DNA of 64,000 nucleotides from Pantoea alfalfae (GTDB lineage: Bacteria; Pseudomonadota; Gammaproteobacteria; Enterobacterales; Enterobacteriaceae). Shown piece after piece: positions 1 to 9,679 of the stretch. Positions within the stretch are counted from its first letter, which is position 1. The number at the start of each line of letters is the position of its first letter. The position numbers were made by a program, and so were the translations under genes. The notes below the pieces were generated by a model. The model was given only the letters and a program-made list of their open reading frames with translations, was not told the origin of the DNA and searched no databases. The DNA is taken from the NCBI RefSeq assembly GCF_019880205.1, contig NZ_CP082292.1, positions 1,860,001 through 1,924,000 of the forward strand, written 5' to 3'.

Positions 1-2634
1 GACAGCTTCGGCGACACTTGAGAACGGTTCGACAAATTCACGTCCGTAGTAGGTATCGAGCATAATCTGTTTCAGCTCAGCAATCAGCGGATAGCGTGGG
101 TTCGCGCCGGTACACTGGTCATCGAACGCATCATCGGCCAGTTTATCGACTTTCGCCAGGAAGTCCGCTTCCTGCACACCGGCTTCGCGGATTGAGGTCG
201 GAATACCGAGTTCAGTTTTGATCTCGTCCAGCCATACCAGCAGCTTCTCAATTTTCTGCGCGGTGCGGTCGCCTGGTGCGCTCAGACCTAAGTGGTCAGC
301 AATCTCTGCGTAGCGACGACGCGCCTGCGGACGATCATACTGGCTGAATGCGGTCTGTTTAGTCGGGTTGTCATTCGCGTTGTAGCGAATAACGTTCGAG
401 ATTAACAGGGCATTAGCCAGGCCGTGTGGGATATGGAACTCTGAACCCAGTTTGTGTGCCATTGAGTGACAGACCCCGAGGAATGCGTTGGCAAACGCAA
501 TACCGGCGATAGTTGCGGCATTGTGTACGCGTTCACGCGCCACCGGATTTTTAGCGCCTTCGGCATAGCTGGCCGGCAGGTTCTCTTTCAGCAGTTTCAG
601 TGCCTGCAGCGCCTGACCATCAGAGTATTCATTCGCCAGCACAGAAACATAGGCTTCCAGAGCATGGGTGACTGCATCCAGACCACCGAAGGCGCAGAGT
701 GAACGTGGCATATCCATCACCAGGTTGGCATCGACAATTGCCATATCTGGTGTCAATGCATAGTCAGCCAGAGGATATTTCTGACCGGTCGCATCGTCGG
801 TTACCACAGCGAACGGTGTGACCTCTGAACCGGTACCTGAGGTAGTCGTGATGGCAACCATGCGTGCTTTGACGCCCATTTTTGGGAACTTGTAGATACG
901 TTTACGGATGTCCATGAAACGTAACGCCAGCTCTTCGAAATGGGTTTCGGGATGTTCGTACATCACCCACATGATTTTCGCGGCATCCATTGGGGAACCG
1001 CCGCCCAGGGCAATGATGACGTCAGGTTTAAAGCTGTTCATCTGCTCTGCACCTTTACGTACGATGCTCAGCGTTGGGTCAGCTTCAACTTCGAAGAATA
1101 CTTCAGTCTCGATGCCGTGTGATTTCAGCACGCGGGTCACCTGGTCAGCATAACCGTTATTGAACAGGAAGCGGTCAGTGACGATAAAGGCACGTTTCGC
1201 GCCGTCCGTTGCCACCTCTTCCAGCGCAATTGGCAGTGAACCCCGACGGAAGTAGATGGATTTAGGAAGTTTATGCCACAACATATTCTCAGCTCGCTTG
1301 GCGACAGTTTTGGTATTGATCAGGTGTTTTGGACCGACGTTCTCTGAAATAGAGTTACCGCCCCAGGAACCACAACCCAGCGTCAGAGACGGCGCCAGTT
1401 TAAAGTTGTAGAGGTCACCGATACCGCCCTGAGAGGCCGGGGTGTTGATCAGAATACGCGCGGTTTTCATTTTGTCGCCGAAGTAGTGCACGCGCTCAGT
1501 CTGGTTATCCTGGTCGGTGTAAAGGCAGGAGGTGTGACCGATACCGCCCATGGCGACCAGTTTCTCGGCTTTATCTACAGCATCCTGGAAATCTTTTGCC
1601 CGATACATTGCGAGGGTAGGTGAGAGTTTTTCGTGGGCAAATGGCTCAGACTCATCCACCAGTTTCACTTCACCAATCAGGATCTTGGTGCTCGGCGGCA
1701 CGGTGAGACCGGCCATCTCTGCAATTTTGAAGGCAGGCTGACCCACGATCGCCGCATTCAGACCGCCGTTTTTGAGGATGATATTCTGTACGGCGCTTAG
1801 TTCAGCACCCTGCAGCATGTAGCCGCCATGGCTGGCGAAACGTTCACGCACGGCATCATAAACTGAATCAACCACAATGACAGATTGTTCAGAGGCGCAG
1901 ATCACCCCGTTATCAAAGGTTTTTGACATCAGAATGGAGGCAACGGCACGTTTCACATCGGCGGTTTCATCAATCACTACCGGCGTGTTACCGGCACCGA
2001 CACCAATCGCCGGTTTACCGGAGCTGTATGCTGCTTTCACCATGCCCGGACCGCCAGTGGCGAGAATCAGGTTGATGTCAGGGTGATGCATCAGCTGGTT
2101 TGAAAGTTCAACAGACGGGGCATCGATCCAGCCGATAATGTCTTTCGGCGCACCGGCAGCAATGGCGGCCTGCAAGACAATATCGGCAGCTTTGTTTGTC
2201 GCATCTTTGGCGCGAGGGTGTGGCGAAAAGATAATGCCGTTACGGGTTTTAAGACTGATTAATGCTTTAAAGATGGCGGTTGACGTTGGGTTGGTTGTCG
2301 GGACGATACCGCAAATCAGGCCAATCGGCTCGGCGATGGTAATCGTACCGAACGTATCGTCAGTGGCTAATACACCACAGGTTTTTTCATCTTTATAGGC
2401 GTTGTAGATATACTCGGAAGCAAAGTGGTTTTTAATGACCTTGTCTTCGACGATGCCCATACCGGATTCGGCAACGGCCATCTTGGCTAGCGGGATTCTG
2501 GCGTCAGCGGCGGCAAGGGCGGCGGCACGGAAGATGGCGTCGACCTGTTGTTGAGAAAAGTTGGCATATTCACGCTGGGCTTTTTTTACACGTTCGACCA
2601 GTGCATTGAGTTCAGCGACATTGGTTACGGCCAT
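1..2634 (-). CDS. adhE: Bifunctional aldehyde-alcohol dehydrogenase AdhE (3' end outside window)
   Basis: Reduces acetyl-CoA to acetaldehyde and then ethanol with NADH during fermentation; the family polymerises into cytoplasmic spirosome filaments. The visible part is 878 codons and begins [11 protein letters not shown]. coli AdhE has 891 residues, so about 13 codons run off the left edge. The catalytic Cys of the aldehyde dehydrogenase half falls exactly at codon 246, in GVICASEQ (bases 1897-1899). The C-terminal iron-dependent alcohol dehydrogenase half follows. The ATG at 2632-2634 has a good upstream AGGAG (CTTCAGGAGAACACC). It is divergent from ychE. A perfect FNR palindrome about 200 bp upstream fits anaerobic control. 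Identity is secure; the C-terminus cannot be checked here. Confidence 0.97.
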   Translation of the reverse strand, partial: MAVTNVAELNALVERVKKAQREYANFSQQQVDAIFRAAALAAADARIPLAKMAVAESGMGIVEDKVIKNHFASEYIYNAYKDEKTCGVLATDDTFGTITIAEPIGLICGIVPTTNPTSTAIFKALISLKTRNGIIFSPHPRAKDATNKAADIVLQAAIAAGAPKDIIGWIDAPSVELSNQLMHHPDINLILATGGPGMVKAAYSSGKPAIGVGAGNTPVVIDETADVKRAVASILMSKTFDNGVICASEQSVIVVDSVYDAVRERFASHGGYMLQGAELSAVQNIILKNGGLNAAIVGQPAFKIAEMAGLTVPPSTKILIGEVKLVDESEPFAHEKLSPTLAMYRAKDFQDAVDKAEKLVAMGGIGHTSCLYTDQDNQTERVHYFGDKMKTARILINTPASQGGIGDLYNFKLAPSLTLGCGSWGGNSISENVGPKHLINTKTVAKRAENMLWHKLPKSIYFRRGSLPIALEEVATDGAKRAFIVTDRFLFNNGYADQVTRVLKSHGIETEVFFEVEADPTLSIVRKGAEQMNSFKPDVIIALGGGSPMDAAKIMWVMYEHPETHFEELALRFMDIRKRIYKFPKMGVKARMVAITTTSGTGSEVTPFAVVTDDATGQKYPLADYALTPDMAIVDANLVMDMPRSLCAFGGLDAVTHALEAYVSVLANEYSDGQALQALKLLKENLPASYAEGAKNPVARERVHNAATIAGIAFANAFLGVCHSMAHKLGSEFHIPHGLANALLISNVIRYNANDNPTKQTAFSQYDRPQARRRYAEIADHLGLSAPGDRTAQKIEKLLVWLDEIKTELGIPTSIREAGVQEADFLAKVDKLADDAFDDQCTGANPRYPLIAELKQIMLDTYYGREFVEPFSSVAEAV

Positions 2635-3082
2635 GGTGTTCTCCTGAAGGAAGTTAAACTTTTTTAGTAAACAATCCTGCGTCCTGAGTATAGTCACGCT
2701 GAAATAACGTGACTGGCTGACAGGTAAATCCCGGATTTTCAAATATTTACTGAACGAGTCTTCTGCTGGCGTTAGCGAGCTTTCTTATCCTTCCGTTAAG
2801 AAAAGATTACCTGGTTTGGGGTAGGTCAATTTTGATGCAGATCAATTTAAGCGCAAGCTGACACCTTTCAGCAGCCCTTTATAGTGCTTTCCTGTTAAGT
2901 CAGCGTGCTCCTGTGCTCAGCCGTCCTGGCAGTGGCTAAATCCAGCCACTTTTTAATCTCTGGCGGAAAGCGCTAATTGCTTTGCTGTTCATCAGGATAA
3001 ATACCCAGGCGCACATCTGGCGTCTCTGCACGTTTTCACATACATTAGGCGCGTTTTCCCCCCTGTGGTACGGAGTAGAGTT
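2635..3082. other. adhE-ychE divergent intergenic region
   Basis: A 448-bp gap between divergent genes. I see no coding potential. It holds the adhE leader, a perfect FNR-type palindrome at 2832-2845, and the ychE ribosome binding site (CGGAG) just before 3083. A long untranslated adhE leader is expected, as in E. coli. Confidence 0.6.
2832..2845. promoter_or_regulatory. Putative FNR (anaerobic regulator) binding site
   Basis: The sequence TTGATGCAGATCAA is an exact match to the FNR consensus TTGAT-N4-ATCAA. It is symmetrical, so it could serve adhE on the minus strand (start about 200 bp away) or ychE. adhE is an anaerobically expressed gene in enterobacteria, which favours adhE. Occupancy is inferred. 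Confidence 0.7.
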
Positions 3083-3730
3083 GTGAATCCAGCGCTGTTA
3101 GATCTATCAGGCTACATAAAATTTTTTGTCGGGCTCTTTGCGCTGGTCAATCCGGTAGGCATTATTCCGGTGTTCATCAGCATGACCCGTTATCAGGGGG
3201 TAGCTGAGCGTAACAAAACCAACCTTACAGCTAATCTGGCCGTTGCCATTATTCTCTGGACGTCACTTTTCCTCGGCGATGCGATTCTGCATGTGTTTGG
3301 CATCTCGATTGATTCCTTCCGGATTGCGGGCGGGATTCTGGTCGTCACCATTGCCATGTCGATGATCAGCGGCAAGCTGGGCGAGGATAAGCAGAACAAA
3401 CAGGAGAAGTCAGAAACGGCGATTCGTGAAAGCGTGGGGGTTGTGCCGCTGGCATTGCCACTCATGGCGGGGCCGGGTGCCATCAGCTCAACCATCGTCT
3501 GGAGTACCCGCTACCACAGCTGGCTCAATCTGCTGGGATTCACCCTGGCCATTGCTATTTTTGCCTTCTGCTGCTGGCTGCTGTTCCGCGCCGCGCCGTT
3601 AATGGTGCGCATTCTTGGGCAGACCGGTATCAACGTCATTACCCGAATTATGGGCCTGTTACTGATGGCGCTGGGTATTGAATTTGTTGTGACCGGCATG
3701 AAGTCGATTTTCCCCGGCTTGCTGAACTAG
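3083..3730 (+). CDS. ychE: MarC/YchE family inner-membrane protein
   Basis: A 215-residue multi-pass membrane protein of the UPF0056/MarC family, the same length as E. coli YchE and in the same place beside adhE. Its molecular function is unknown. About six hydrophobic segments are visible, beginning near residue 10 (FFVGLFALVNPVGIIPVFIS), with the family-typical VNPVG and PLMAGPGA motifs in the two halves. I chose the GTG at 3083 because CGGAG lies 5-9 bases upstream and it reproduces the family N-terminus; an upstream in-frame GTG at 3065 would add six residues. The next gene is oppA' after a long gap, so it is probably monocistronic. Confidence 0.9.
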   Translation: MNPALLDLSGYIKFFVGLFALVNPVGIIPVFISMTRYQGVAERNKTNLTANLAVAIILWTSLFLGDAILHVFGISIDSFRIAGGILVVTIAMSMISGKLGEDKQNKQEKSETAIRESVGVVPLALPLMAGPGAISSTIVWSTRYHSWLNLLGFTLAIAIFAFCCWLLFRAAPLMVRILGQTGINVITRIMGLLLMALGIEFVVTGMKSIFPGLLN

Positions 3731-4302
3731 AAACTCACTTATTTCATGCAGCGAAGCGAATTGGTGACCTGAATTGGTGCAGTAAGGTAATTTATTGCAC
3801 CATAGTAATGCAGTCATTCATCCTGCTTAATAAAAACAGACGATTATAAATTCCGTTACTGTGGGTTTGCTCACAGACTTTTTTTCTCAGAATAATGTCA
3901 CTATTTTCACACGATAATCTGCTATCTGATCTCCGCTCAACCCGATAAATACCCAGGCTTCAGCGGCCAGCCTGAATTTCATCACGTCGATGCTCTTTTT
4001 ATCAATACAAATACCAAAACAGACGCTTTTTGTAGCTGCATAACGCCCTGGAAACAGGTTTCCAGCTAAATAGCCTATTTTTCATATCGATATAATATTT
4101 TCAGGACGAAAATTAACACTTTCGCTGCCTGACATCTCATGATAAAAGAGACTTAGTTAACATTTTAGCTATTTTGCTTTGGCGCCCCTTCGCGGCTTCT
4201 GATAATTTTTGGCCCAGCGTAAATTTTTTCTCCGAAAGTCCAAAGTGAGAACGCTTTTTGCTTAAGCCTATCGGGATACTTAATTAAAGGTTGGCGTTTC
4301 GC
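3731..4302 (+). other. Long non-coding leader region upstream of the opp operon
   Basis: About 570 bp, AT-rich, with no supportable gene. E. coli oppA also has a long leader that is a target of small RNAs. I cannot identify a specific sRNA site or promoter with confidence. There is no clear U-tracted terminator for ychE. Confidence 0.5.
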
Positions 4303-5937
4303 ATGATTGGGATGAAAAACTTGCAACAACAGCGGTCAGCAATCGCACTCTTTTTGTTCACGGCTTTTTCTCCGGCTTATGCCGCCACCATTCCGCCTGG
4401 AACGGTTCTGGCCGCCCAACAGCAAATAGTGATCAACAACGGAAGCGAAGTCTCTTCGCTGGATCCACATAAAACCGAAGGCGTGCCGGAATCTAATGTT
4501 ATCCATAACCTGCTGGATGGCCTGGTTAACACCGATAACCGCGGTCAGGTTGTGCCGGGCGTCGCCAGAAGCTGGGAAAATCCACAACCCACGGTCTGGA
4601 TTTTTACTCTGCGTGATGATGCAAAGTGGAGCAATGGCGAACCGGTGACGGCCGCTGATTTCGTTTATAGCTGGCGTCGGCTGGTGGACCCGAAAACAGC
4701 ATCGCCATATTCCAGCTATCTGCAGGCAGCTCATTTTGCCGGTATTGATGCCATCCTCGCCGGTAAAGCATCACCCGATCAATTGGGCGTAAAAGCACTT
4801 GATGCCCATCGCCTGCAGATTACCCTGAGTGAACCCGTGCCTTACCTGGTGGCGATGTTAGCGCACACGGCGATGAAGCCGGTTTATGCGCCAGCCATTA
4901 AGCAGTGGGGCGACGCCTGGACCCGTCCCGGTCACTACATCGGTAACGGTGCCTATACACTGAGCGACTGGGTGGTGAATGAAAAAATCGTTGTGACGCG
5001 TAATCCCCTCTACTGGGACAATGCGCATACGGTGATTGAGCAGGGGACCTTCCTGCCGATCGCTTCTGAAAACAGTGACATTAATCGCTATCGCAGTGGC
5101 GGCACGGATATCACTAACAGTGCGATACCGCCAGAGATGTTTGGCAAGCTGCGCAAAGAGCTGGGTGATGAAGTCAAAGTCAGTCCGCTGCTTTGCACCT
5201 TCTACTACGAAATCAACAACAAAAAAGCGCCGTTCACCGATGCACGGGTGCGCGCTGCGCTGAAAATGACCCTCGATCGCGAGGTGATTGCCAATAAGAT
5301 CATGGCTCAGGGACAGATTCCGGCCTATAGCCTCACGCCACCGTTCACGGCTGGTATTAAGCTATCCCCGCCTGAATGGTTCACCTGGACCCAGGCGCAG
5401 CGTAATGAGGCGGCGAAAAAGCTGCTGGCAGAGGCGGGTTTTGATGCCAGCCATCCGCTGAACTTTACGCTGCTCTATAACACCTCTGATCAAAATAAGC
5501 GGCAGGCGATTGCCGCCGCGTCGATGTGGCAGAAAAATCTGGGCGCGAAGGTGACGCTGCAGAATCAGGAGTGGAAAACCATGCTGGAGACCCGTCATCA
5601 GGCCCAGTATGACGTGGTACGTGCCACCTGGTGTGCCGATTACAACGAGCCCTCCACCTTCCTGAACATGCTGATCAGTAACGCCTCGATCAACACCGCG
5701 TTTTACAGCAGCGCGACCTTCGATCGCTTAATGGCGGAAACGTTGACGGCGGGCAGCGAGGCGCAGCGCGTCGACCTGTATCAGCAGGCTGAAACACAAC
5801 TCGACAAAGACTCACCAATTGTGCCAGTTTACTACCGCGTAAGTGTGCGCCTGGTAAAGCCCTGGGTTGGCGGCTTTACGGGCAAAGACCCGCAGGACAT
5901 GACAGACCTGAAGTACTATTTCATCAAACAACACTGA
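4303..5937 (+). CDS. oppA: Periplasmic oligopeptide-binding protein OppA, first of two tandem copies
   Basis: An SBP_bac_5 family solute receptor that captures peptides for the OppBCDF importer. It is about 544 residues (E. coli OppA 543). The N-terminus is a signal peptide ending SPAYA-A, followed by the family blocks VSSLDPHKTEG, WSNGEPVTAADFVYSWRRL and the C-terminal VPVYYRVSVRLVKP. It runs parallel to the next gene over its whole length, so the two are paralogues. The start is uncertain: AAAGG at 4286-4290 suits ATG 4303; ATG 4312 or TTG 4291 are alternatives. It is more diverged from the E. coli sequence than the second copy and could be MppA-like, for example tuned to murein peptides. 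That specificity is a guess. Confidence 0.9.
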   Translation: MIGMKNLQQQRSAIALFLFTAFSPAYAATIPPGTVLAAQQQIVINNGSEVSSLDPHKTEGVPESNVIHNLLDGLVNTDNRGQVVPGVARSWENPQPTVWIFTLRDDAKWSNGEPVTAADFVYSWRRLVDPKTASPYSSYLQAAHFAGIDAILAGKASPDQLGVKALDAHRLQITLSEPVPYLVAMLAHTAMKPVYAPAIKQWGDAWTRPGHYIGNGAYTLSDWVVNEKIVVTRNPLYWDNAHTVIEQGTFLPIASENSDINRYRSGGTDITNSAIPPEMFGKLRKELGDEVKVSPLLCTFYYEINNKKAPFTDARVRAALKMTLDREVIANKIMAQGQIPAYSLTPPFTAGIKLSPPEWFTWTQAQRNEAAKKLLAEAGFDASHPLNFTLLYNTSDQNKRQAIAAASMWQKNLGAKVTLQNQEWKTMLETRHQAQYDVVRATWCADYNEPSTFLNMLISNASINTAFYSSATFDRLMAETLTAGSEAQRVDLYQQAETQLDKDSPIVPVYYRVSVRLVKPWVGGFTGKDPQDMTDLKYYFIKQH

Positions 5938-6002
5938 TCTGATCGCCGTTTCGGCGAGACAGTCGGGACACGCATCAGCGTACAGACCATTTTGGGGTCA
6001 AT

Positions 6003-6066
6003 CTCCCTGGGAACAGGCCAGGGAGCCCGGAGACGGGGGACGCCGTGGCGGAGCATCGCCACGGTG
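6003..6066 (+). promoter_or_regulatory. Two hairpins between the tandem oppA genes
   Basis: Stem 1 pairs CTCCCTGG (6003-6010) with CCAGGGAG (6018-6025). Stem 2 is a 10-bp stem, CGCCGTGGCG (6041-6050) with CGCCACGGTG (6057-6066), containing one G-T pair. Neither is followed by a T-run, so they are not classical terminators. They could block 3' exonucleases and stabilise the upstream oppA' message, or mark a processing site. Confidence 0.5.
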
Positions 6067-6091
6067 ACGATAATAAAACTGGAGTGTAATA

Positions 6092-7732
6092 ATGAACAAC
6101 ATCACGAAAAAAAGCCTGATTGCAGCGGGCGTTTTTGCCGCAGTGAGTGCCCTGGCAGGGAATGCGGCTTTCGCGGCAACCGTGCCTGCGGGCGTTGAGC
6201 TGGCCGCTAAACAGGAGCTGGTTCGCGGCAATGGCGATGAAGTACAGTCGCTCGATCCGCACAAAATCGAAGGCGTGCCGGAAGATAACGTGGCGCGCGA
6301 TCTTTACGAAGGTCTGCTGGTCAATGACAGCAACGGTAAACCGATCCCGGCCGTAGCGGAAAGCTATGAAAATAAAGATTTCAAAGTGTGGACTTTCCAC
6401 TTACGTAAAAATGCCAAATGGTCCAATGGCGAGCCGGTCACCGCGCAGGATTTCGTCTACAGCTGGGAGCGTCTGGTCGATCCTAAAACCGCCTCACCGT
6501 ATGCCAGCTATCCGCAGTATGGTCATATCCTGAACGTCGATGACATCATCGCCGGTAAAAAACCAGTTACCGATCTGGGCGTAAAAGCTATTGATGACCA
6601 CACGCTGGAAGTCACCCTGAGCGAGCCGGTTCCCTATTTTGATAAGCTGCTGATTAACTCCGTCATGTCACCGGTTTACAAACCGGCGATTGAGAAATTT
6701 GGCGATCAGTGGACGCAGCCGCAGAACTGGGTCGGCAACGGTGCCTTTAAGCTTGAAGCGCACGTGATTAACGAACGTATCACCCTGGTGCGTAACCCGA
6801 ACTACTGGGACAATGAACATACGGTGCTGAACAAAGTCACCTTCCTGCCGATCAGTTCAGAAGTCAGTGACGTTAACCGCTACTTCTCCGAGAACGGCAG
6901 CGACATGACCTATAACAACCTGCCAATTGAGCTGTTTAAAAAGCTGCAGCGTGACAACGGTAAAGAGCTGCACGTCGATCCATATCTCTGCACCTATTAC
7001 TACGAAATCAACAACCAGAAAGCGCCATTCACCGATCCTCGCGTGCGCGCGGCCCTGAAGCTGGGTCTGGATCGTGACATCATGGTGAATAAAGTGCTGG
7101 CGCAGGGCCAGAAACCTGCCTATAGCTACACGCCACCAGCGACCGACGGCATGGACATTCTGCCGCCAGACTGGTTCACATGGTCACAGGACAAACGTAA
7201 TGCCGAAGCGAAGAAGCTGCTGACTGAAGCGGGCTACACCGCTGACAAACCGCTGACCTTTAACCTGCTGTATAACACCTCCGATCTGCACAAGAAGCTC
7301 GCGATTGCCGCCTCGTCGATCTGGAAGAAAAACATCGGCGTAAACATCAAGCTGGAAAACCAGGAGTGGAAAACCTTCCTGGATACCCGTCATCAGGGTA
7401 ACTACGATGTGTCGCGTGCGGCCTGGTGTGCGGACTACAACGAACCCACTTCCTTCCTGAACACCATGGTGTCCAACAGCAGCAGTAACACATCGCACTA
7501 CAAGAGCGATGAGTTTGACAAAGTGGTGCGTGACGCGATCAAAGCCCCGGATGCGAAAGCCCGCGCAGTGGATTATCAGAAGGCTGAGCAGATCATGGAT
7601 AAAGACAGCACCATCGTACCGGTTTACTACTACGTAAATACGCGTCTGGTGAAACCTTATGTCGGCGGTTATACCGGTAAAGATCCACTGGATAAAACCC
7701 TGGATAAAAACTTCTACATCATCAAACACTAA
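6092..7732 (+). CDS. oppA: Periplasmic oligopeptide-binding protein OppA, second copy
   Basis: The main OppA candidate, 546 residues. It has a signal peptide (MNNITKKSLIAAGVF... ending AAFA-A) and the same SBP_bac_5 blocks as the upstream copy (VQSLDPHKIEG, WSNGEPVTAQDFVYSWERL, VVPVYYYVNTRLVKP-like end). It closely resembles E. coli OppA in sequence and length. ATG 6092 follows CTGGAGTG with normal spacing. It lies 154 bp after oppA', and a terminator-like hairpin follows before oppB. That arrangement is known to give receptor protein in excess over the membrane components. Confidence 0.95.
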   Translation: MNNITKKSLIAAGVFAAVSALAGNAAFAATVPAGVELAAKQELVRGNGDEVQSLDPHKIEGVPEDNVARDLYEGLLVNDSNGKPIPAVAESYENKDFKVWTFHLRKNAKWSNGEPVTAQDFVYSWERLVDPKTASPYASYPQYGHILNVDDIIAGKKPVTDLGVKAIDDHTLEVTLSEPVPYFDKLLINSVMSPVYKPAIEKFGDQWTQPQNWVGNGAFKLEAHVINERITLVRNPNYWDNEHTVLNKVTFLPISSEVSDVNRYFSENGSDMTYNNLPIELFKKLQRDNGKELHVDPYLCTYYYEINNQKAPFTDPRVRAALKLGLDRDIMVNKVLAQGQKPAYSYTPPATDGMDILPPDWFTWSQDKRNAEAKKLLTEAGYTADKPLTFNLLYNTSDLHKKLAIAASSIWKKNIGVNIKLENQEWKTFLDTRHQGNYDVSRAAWCADYNEPTSFLNTMVSNSSSNTSHYKSDEFDKVVRDAIKAPDAKARAVDYQKAEQIMDKDSTIVPVYYYVNTRLVKPYVGGYTGKDPLDKTLDKNFYIIKH

Positions 7733-7754
7733 TAGCATTCAGGCTATCAGCAGT

Positions 7755-7781
7755 GGCGGCGCGTCTGGCGCCGCCTTTTTT
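7755..7781 (+). terminator. Rho-independent (partial) terminator between oppA and oppB
   Basis: GGCGGCGC (7755-7762) pairs with GCGCCGCC (7768-7775) around a 5-base loop, followed by six T residues. The stem is strong. Since oppB starts only 44 bp further on with no obvious new promoter, it probably works as an attenuator that lowers oppBCDF relative to oppA. Confidence 0.85.
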
Positions 7782-7824
7782 AATTTTTTATATGTTGTGA
7801 AGCAACAGCCTGGTAGGTACGGCA

Positions 7825-8745
7825 ATGTTAAAATTCATCCTGCGTCGCTTGCTTGAAGCGCTACCGACGCTGTTCGTCCTGATTACTATCTCCTTCTTTA
7901 TGATGCGCCTGGCCCCCGGTAGTCCTTTTTCCGGTGAGCGTACGCTGGCACCCGAAGTCATGGCCAACATTGAGGCGAAGTACCACCTCAATGATCCCAT
8001 TGGTAAACAGTATGTCGATTACCTTGTGCAGCTGGCGCACGGCGATTTCGGCCCGTCGTTTAAATACAAAGACTATTCGGTCAACTATCTGGTCGCACAT
8101 GCGTTCCCGGTTTCTGCCAAACTCGGTCTGGCCGCGTTCCTGCTGGCGATAGTGCTGGGCGTGACCGCCGGCGTCGTCGCTGCGCTCAAACAAAATACGT
8201 TGTGGGACTTCGCGGTGATGGGGGTGGCAATGACCGGTGTGGTGATACCCAGTTTCGTGGTCGCACCGCTGCTGGTCCTGCTGTTCGCCATCAGCCTGAA
8301 ATGGCTGCCGGGCGGTGGCTGGAATGGCGGGCAGTGGAACTACATGCTGCTGCCGATGGTGGCGCTGTCGCTGGCGTATATCGCCAGTATCGCGCGTATT
8401 ACCCGTGGATCGATGATTGAAGTGATGCACTCCAACTTTATCCGCACCGCGCGCGCCAAAGGCCTGCCGCTGCGCCGCATTGTGCTGCGTCATGCGCTGA
8501 AGCCCGCCTTGCTGCCGGTGATCTCCTACATGGGACCGGCGTTTGTCGGCATCATCACCGGGTCGATGGTCATTGAGTCGATCTATGGTCTGCCGGGTAT
8601 CGGTCAGCTGTTTGTGAACGGTGCGCTGAACCGTGACTACTCACTGGTGATGAGCCTGACCATTCTGGTCGGTTTGCTGACCATTATCTTCAACGCGATT
8701 GTTGACGTGCTCTATGCCGTTATCGATCCAAAAATTCGTTACTGA
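7825..8745 (+). CDS. oppB: Oligopeptide ABC transporter permease OppB
   Basis: Inner-membrane permease half of the peptide importer, 306 residues, equal to E. coli OppB. The first membrane span starts near residue 8. The rest form the BPD_transp_1 fold, and the EAA loop that docks the ATPases is visible (RTARAKGLPLRRIVLRHALK). It pairs with OppC and is driven by OppD and OppF. oppC follows after 14 bp, so all four are translated from one message. Confidence 0.97.
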   Translation: MLKFILRRLLEALPTLFVLITISFFMMRLAPGSPFSGERTLAPEVMANIEAKYHLNDPIGKQYVDYLVQLAHGDFGPSFKYKDYSVNYLVAHAFPVSAKLGLAAFLLAIVLGVTAGVVAALKQNTLWDFAVMGVAMTGVVIPSFVVAPLLVLLFAISLKWLPGGGWNGGQWNYMLLPMVALSLAYIASIARITRGSMIEVMHSNFIRTARAKGLPLRRIVLRHALKPALLPVISYMGPAFVGIITGSMVIESIYGLPGIGQLFVNGALNRDYSLVMSLTILVGLLTIIFNAIVDVLYAVIDPKIRY

Positions 8746-8759
8746 TTGCGGAGTTCGCC

Positions 8760-9668
8760 ATGATGTTAAGTAAGAAAAACAGCGAAGCTCTTGATGCGTT
8801 CAGTGAGAAGCTGGAAGTAGAAGGGCGCAGTCTCTGGCAGGACGCGCGTCGTCGTTTTATCCATAACCGGGCGGCCTTAATCAGCCTGCTGGTGCTGCTG
8901 GTGATTACCCTGTTCGTGATCTTTGCGCCGATGATGGCGCAGTTCACCTACGACGATACCGACTGGGCCATGATGTCCTCGCCGCCGGATACCACTTCCG
9001 GCCACTGGTTCGGCACTGACTCATCGGGTCGTGACCTGCTGGTGCGCGTGGCGATTGGTGGCCGTATCTCCCTGATGGTGGGTGTGGCCTCAGCGCTGAT
9101 CGCGGTGATCGTGGGCACACTTTATGGTTCGATTGCTGGCTATCTCGGCGGCAAAACGGACTCGGTGATGATGCGTATTCTGGAAATCCTTAACTCCTTC
9201 CCGTTTATGTTCTTCGTCATCCTGCTGGTGACCTTCTTTGGTCGTAATATCCTGCTGATTTTTGCCGCTATCGGCATGGTTTCATGGCTGGATATGGCGC
9301 GTATTGTGCGCGGCCAGACGCTGAGCCTGAAGCGTAAAGAGTTTATCGAAGCGGCCCATGTCGGCGGGGTATCAACCTGGAAAATCGTGGTGCGCCACAT
9401 CGTGCCAAACGTGCTGGGCGTGGTGGTGGTTTACGCCTCGCTGCTGGTGCCAAGCATGATCCTGTTTGAATCCTTCCTGAGCTTCCTCGGTCTGGGTACG
9501 CAGGAGCCTTTGAGCAGCTGGGGCGCACTGCTCAGCGACGGCGCCAACTCGATGGAAGTCTCACCCTGGCTGCTGCTCTATCCAGCGGGCTTCCTGGTGG
9601 TTACGCTGTTCTGTTTCAACTTTATCGGCGATGGCCTGCGTGATGCCCTCGACCCGAAAGATCGTTAA
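8760..9668 (+). CDS. oppC: Oligopeptide ABC transporter permease OppC
   Basis: Second permease subunit, 302 residues as in E. coli. A cytoplasmic N-terminus (MMLSKKNSEALDAFSEKLEV) precedes the first span near residue 40. An EAA loop is seen in the C-terminal half (EFIEAAHVGGVSTWKIVVRH). ATG 8760 and ATG 8763 are adjacent; 8760 matches the family. oppD begins 11 bp downstream. Confidence 0.97.
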   Translation: MMLSKKNSEALDAFSEKLEVEGRSLWQDARRRFIHNRAALISLLVLLVITLFVIFAPMMAQFTYDDTDWAMMSSPPDTTSGHWFGTDSSGRDLLVRVAIGGRISLMVGVASALIAVIVGTLYGSIAGYLGGKTDSVMMRILEILNSFPFMFFVILLVTFFGRNILLIFAAIGMVSWLDMARIVRGQTLSLKRKEFIEAAHVGGVSTWKIVVRHIVPNVLGVVVVYASLLVPSMILFESFLSFLGLGTQEPLSSWGALLSDGANSMEVSPWLLLYPAGFLVVTLFCFNFIGDGLRDALDPKDR

Positions 9669-9679
9669 GGAGTTTCCCG

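Noticed and set aside
4291..4302. TTG start for the first oppA
   Set aside because: It directly abuts the AAAGG ribosome site, leaving no spacer; the ATG at 4303 fits better.
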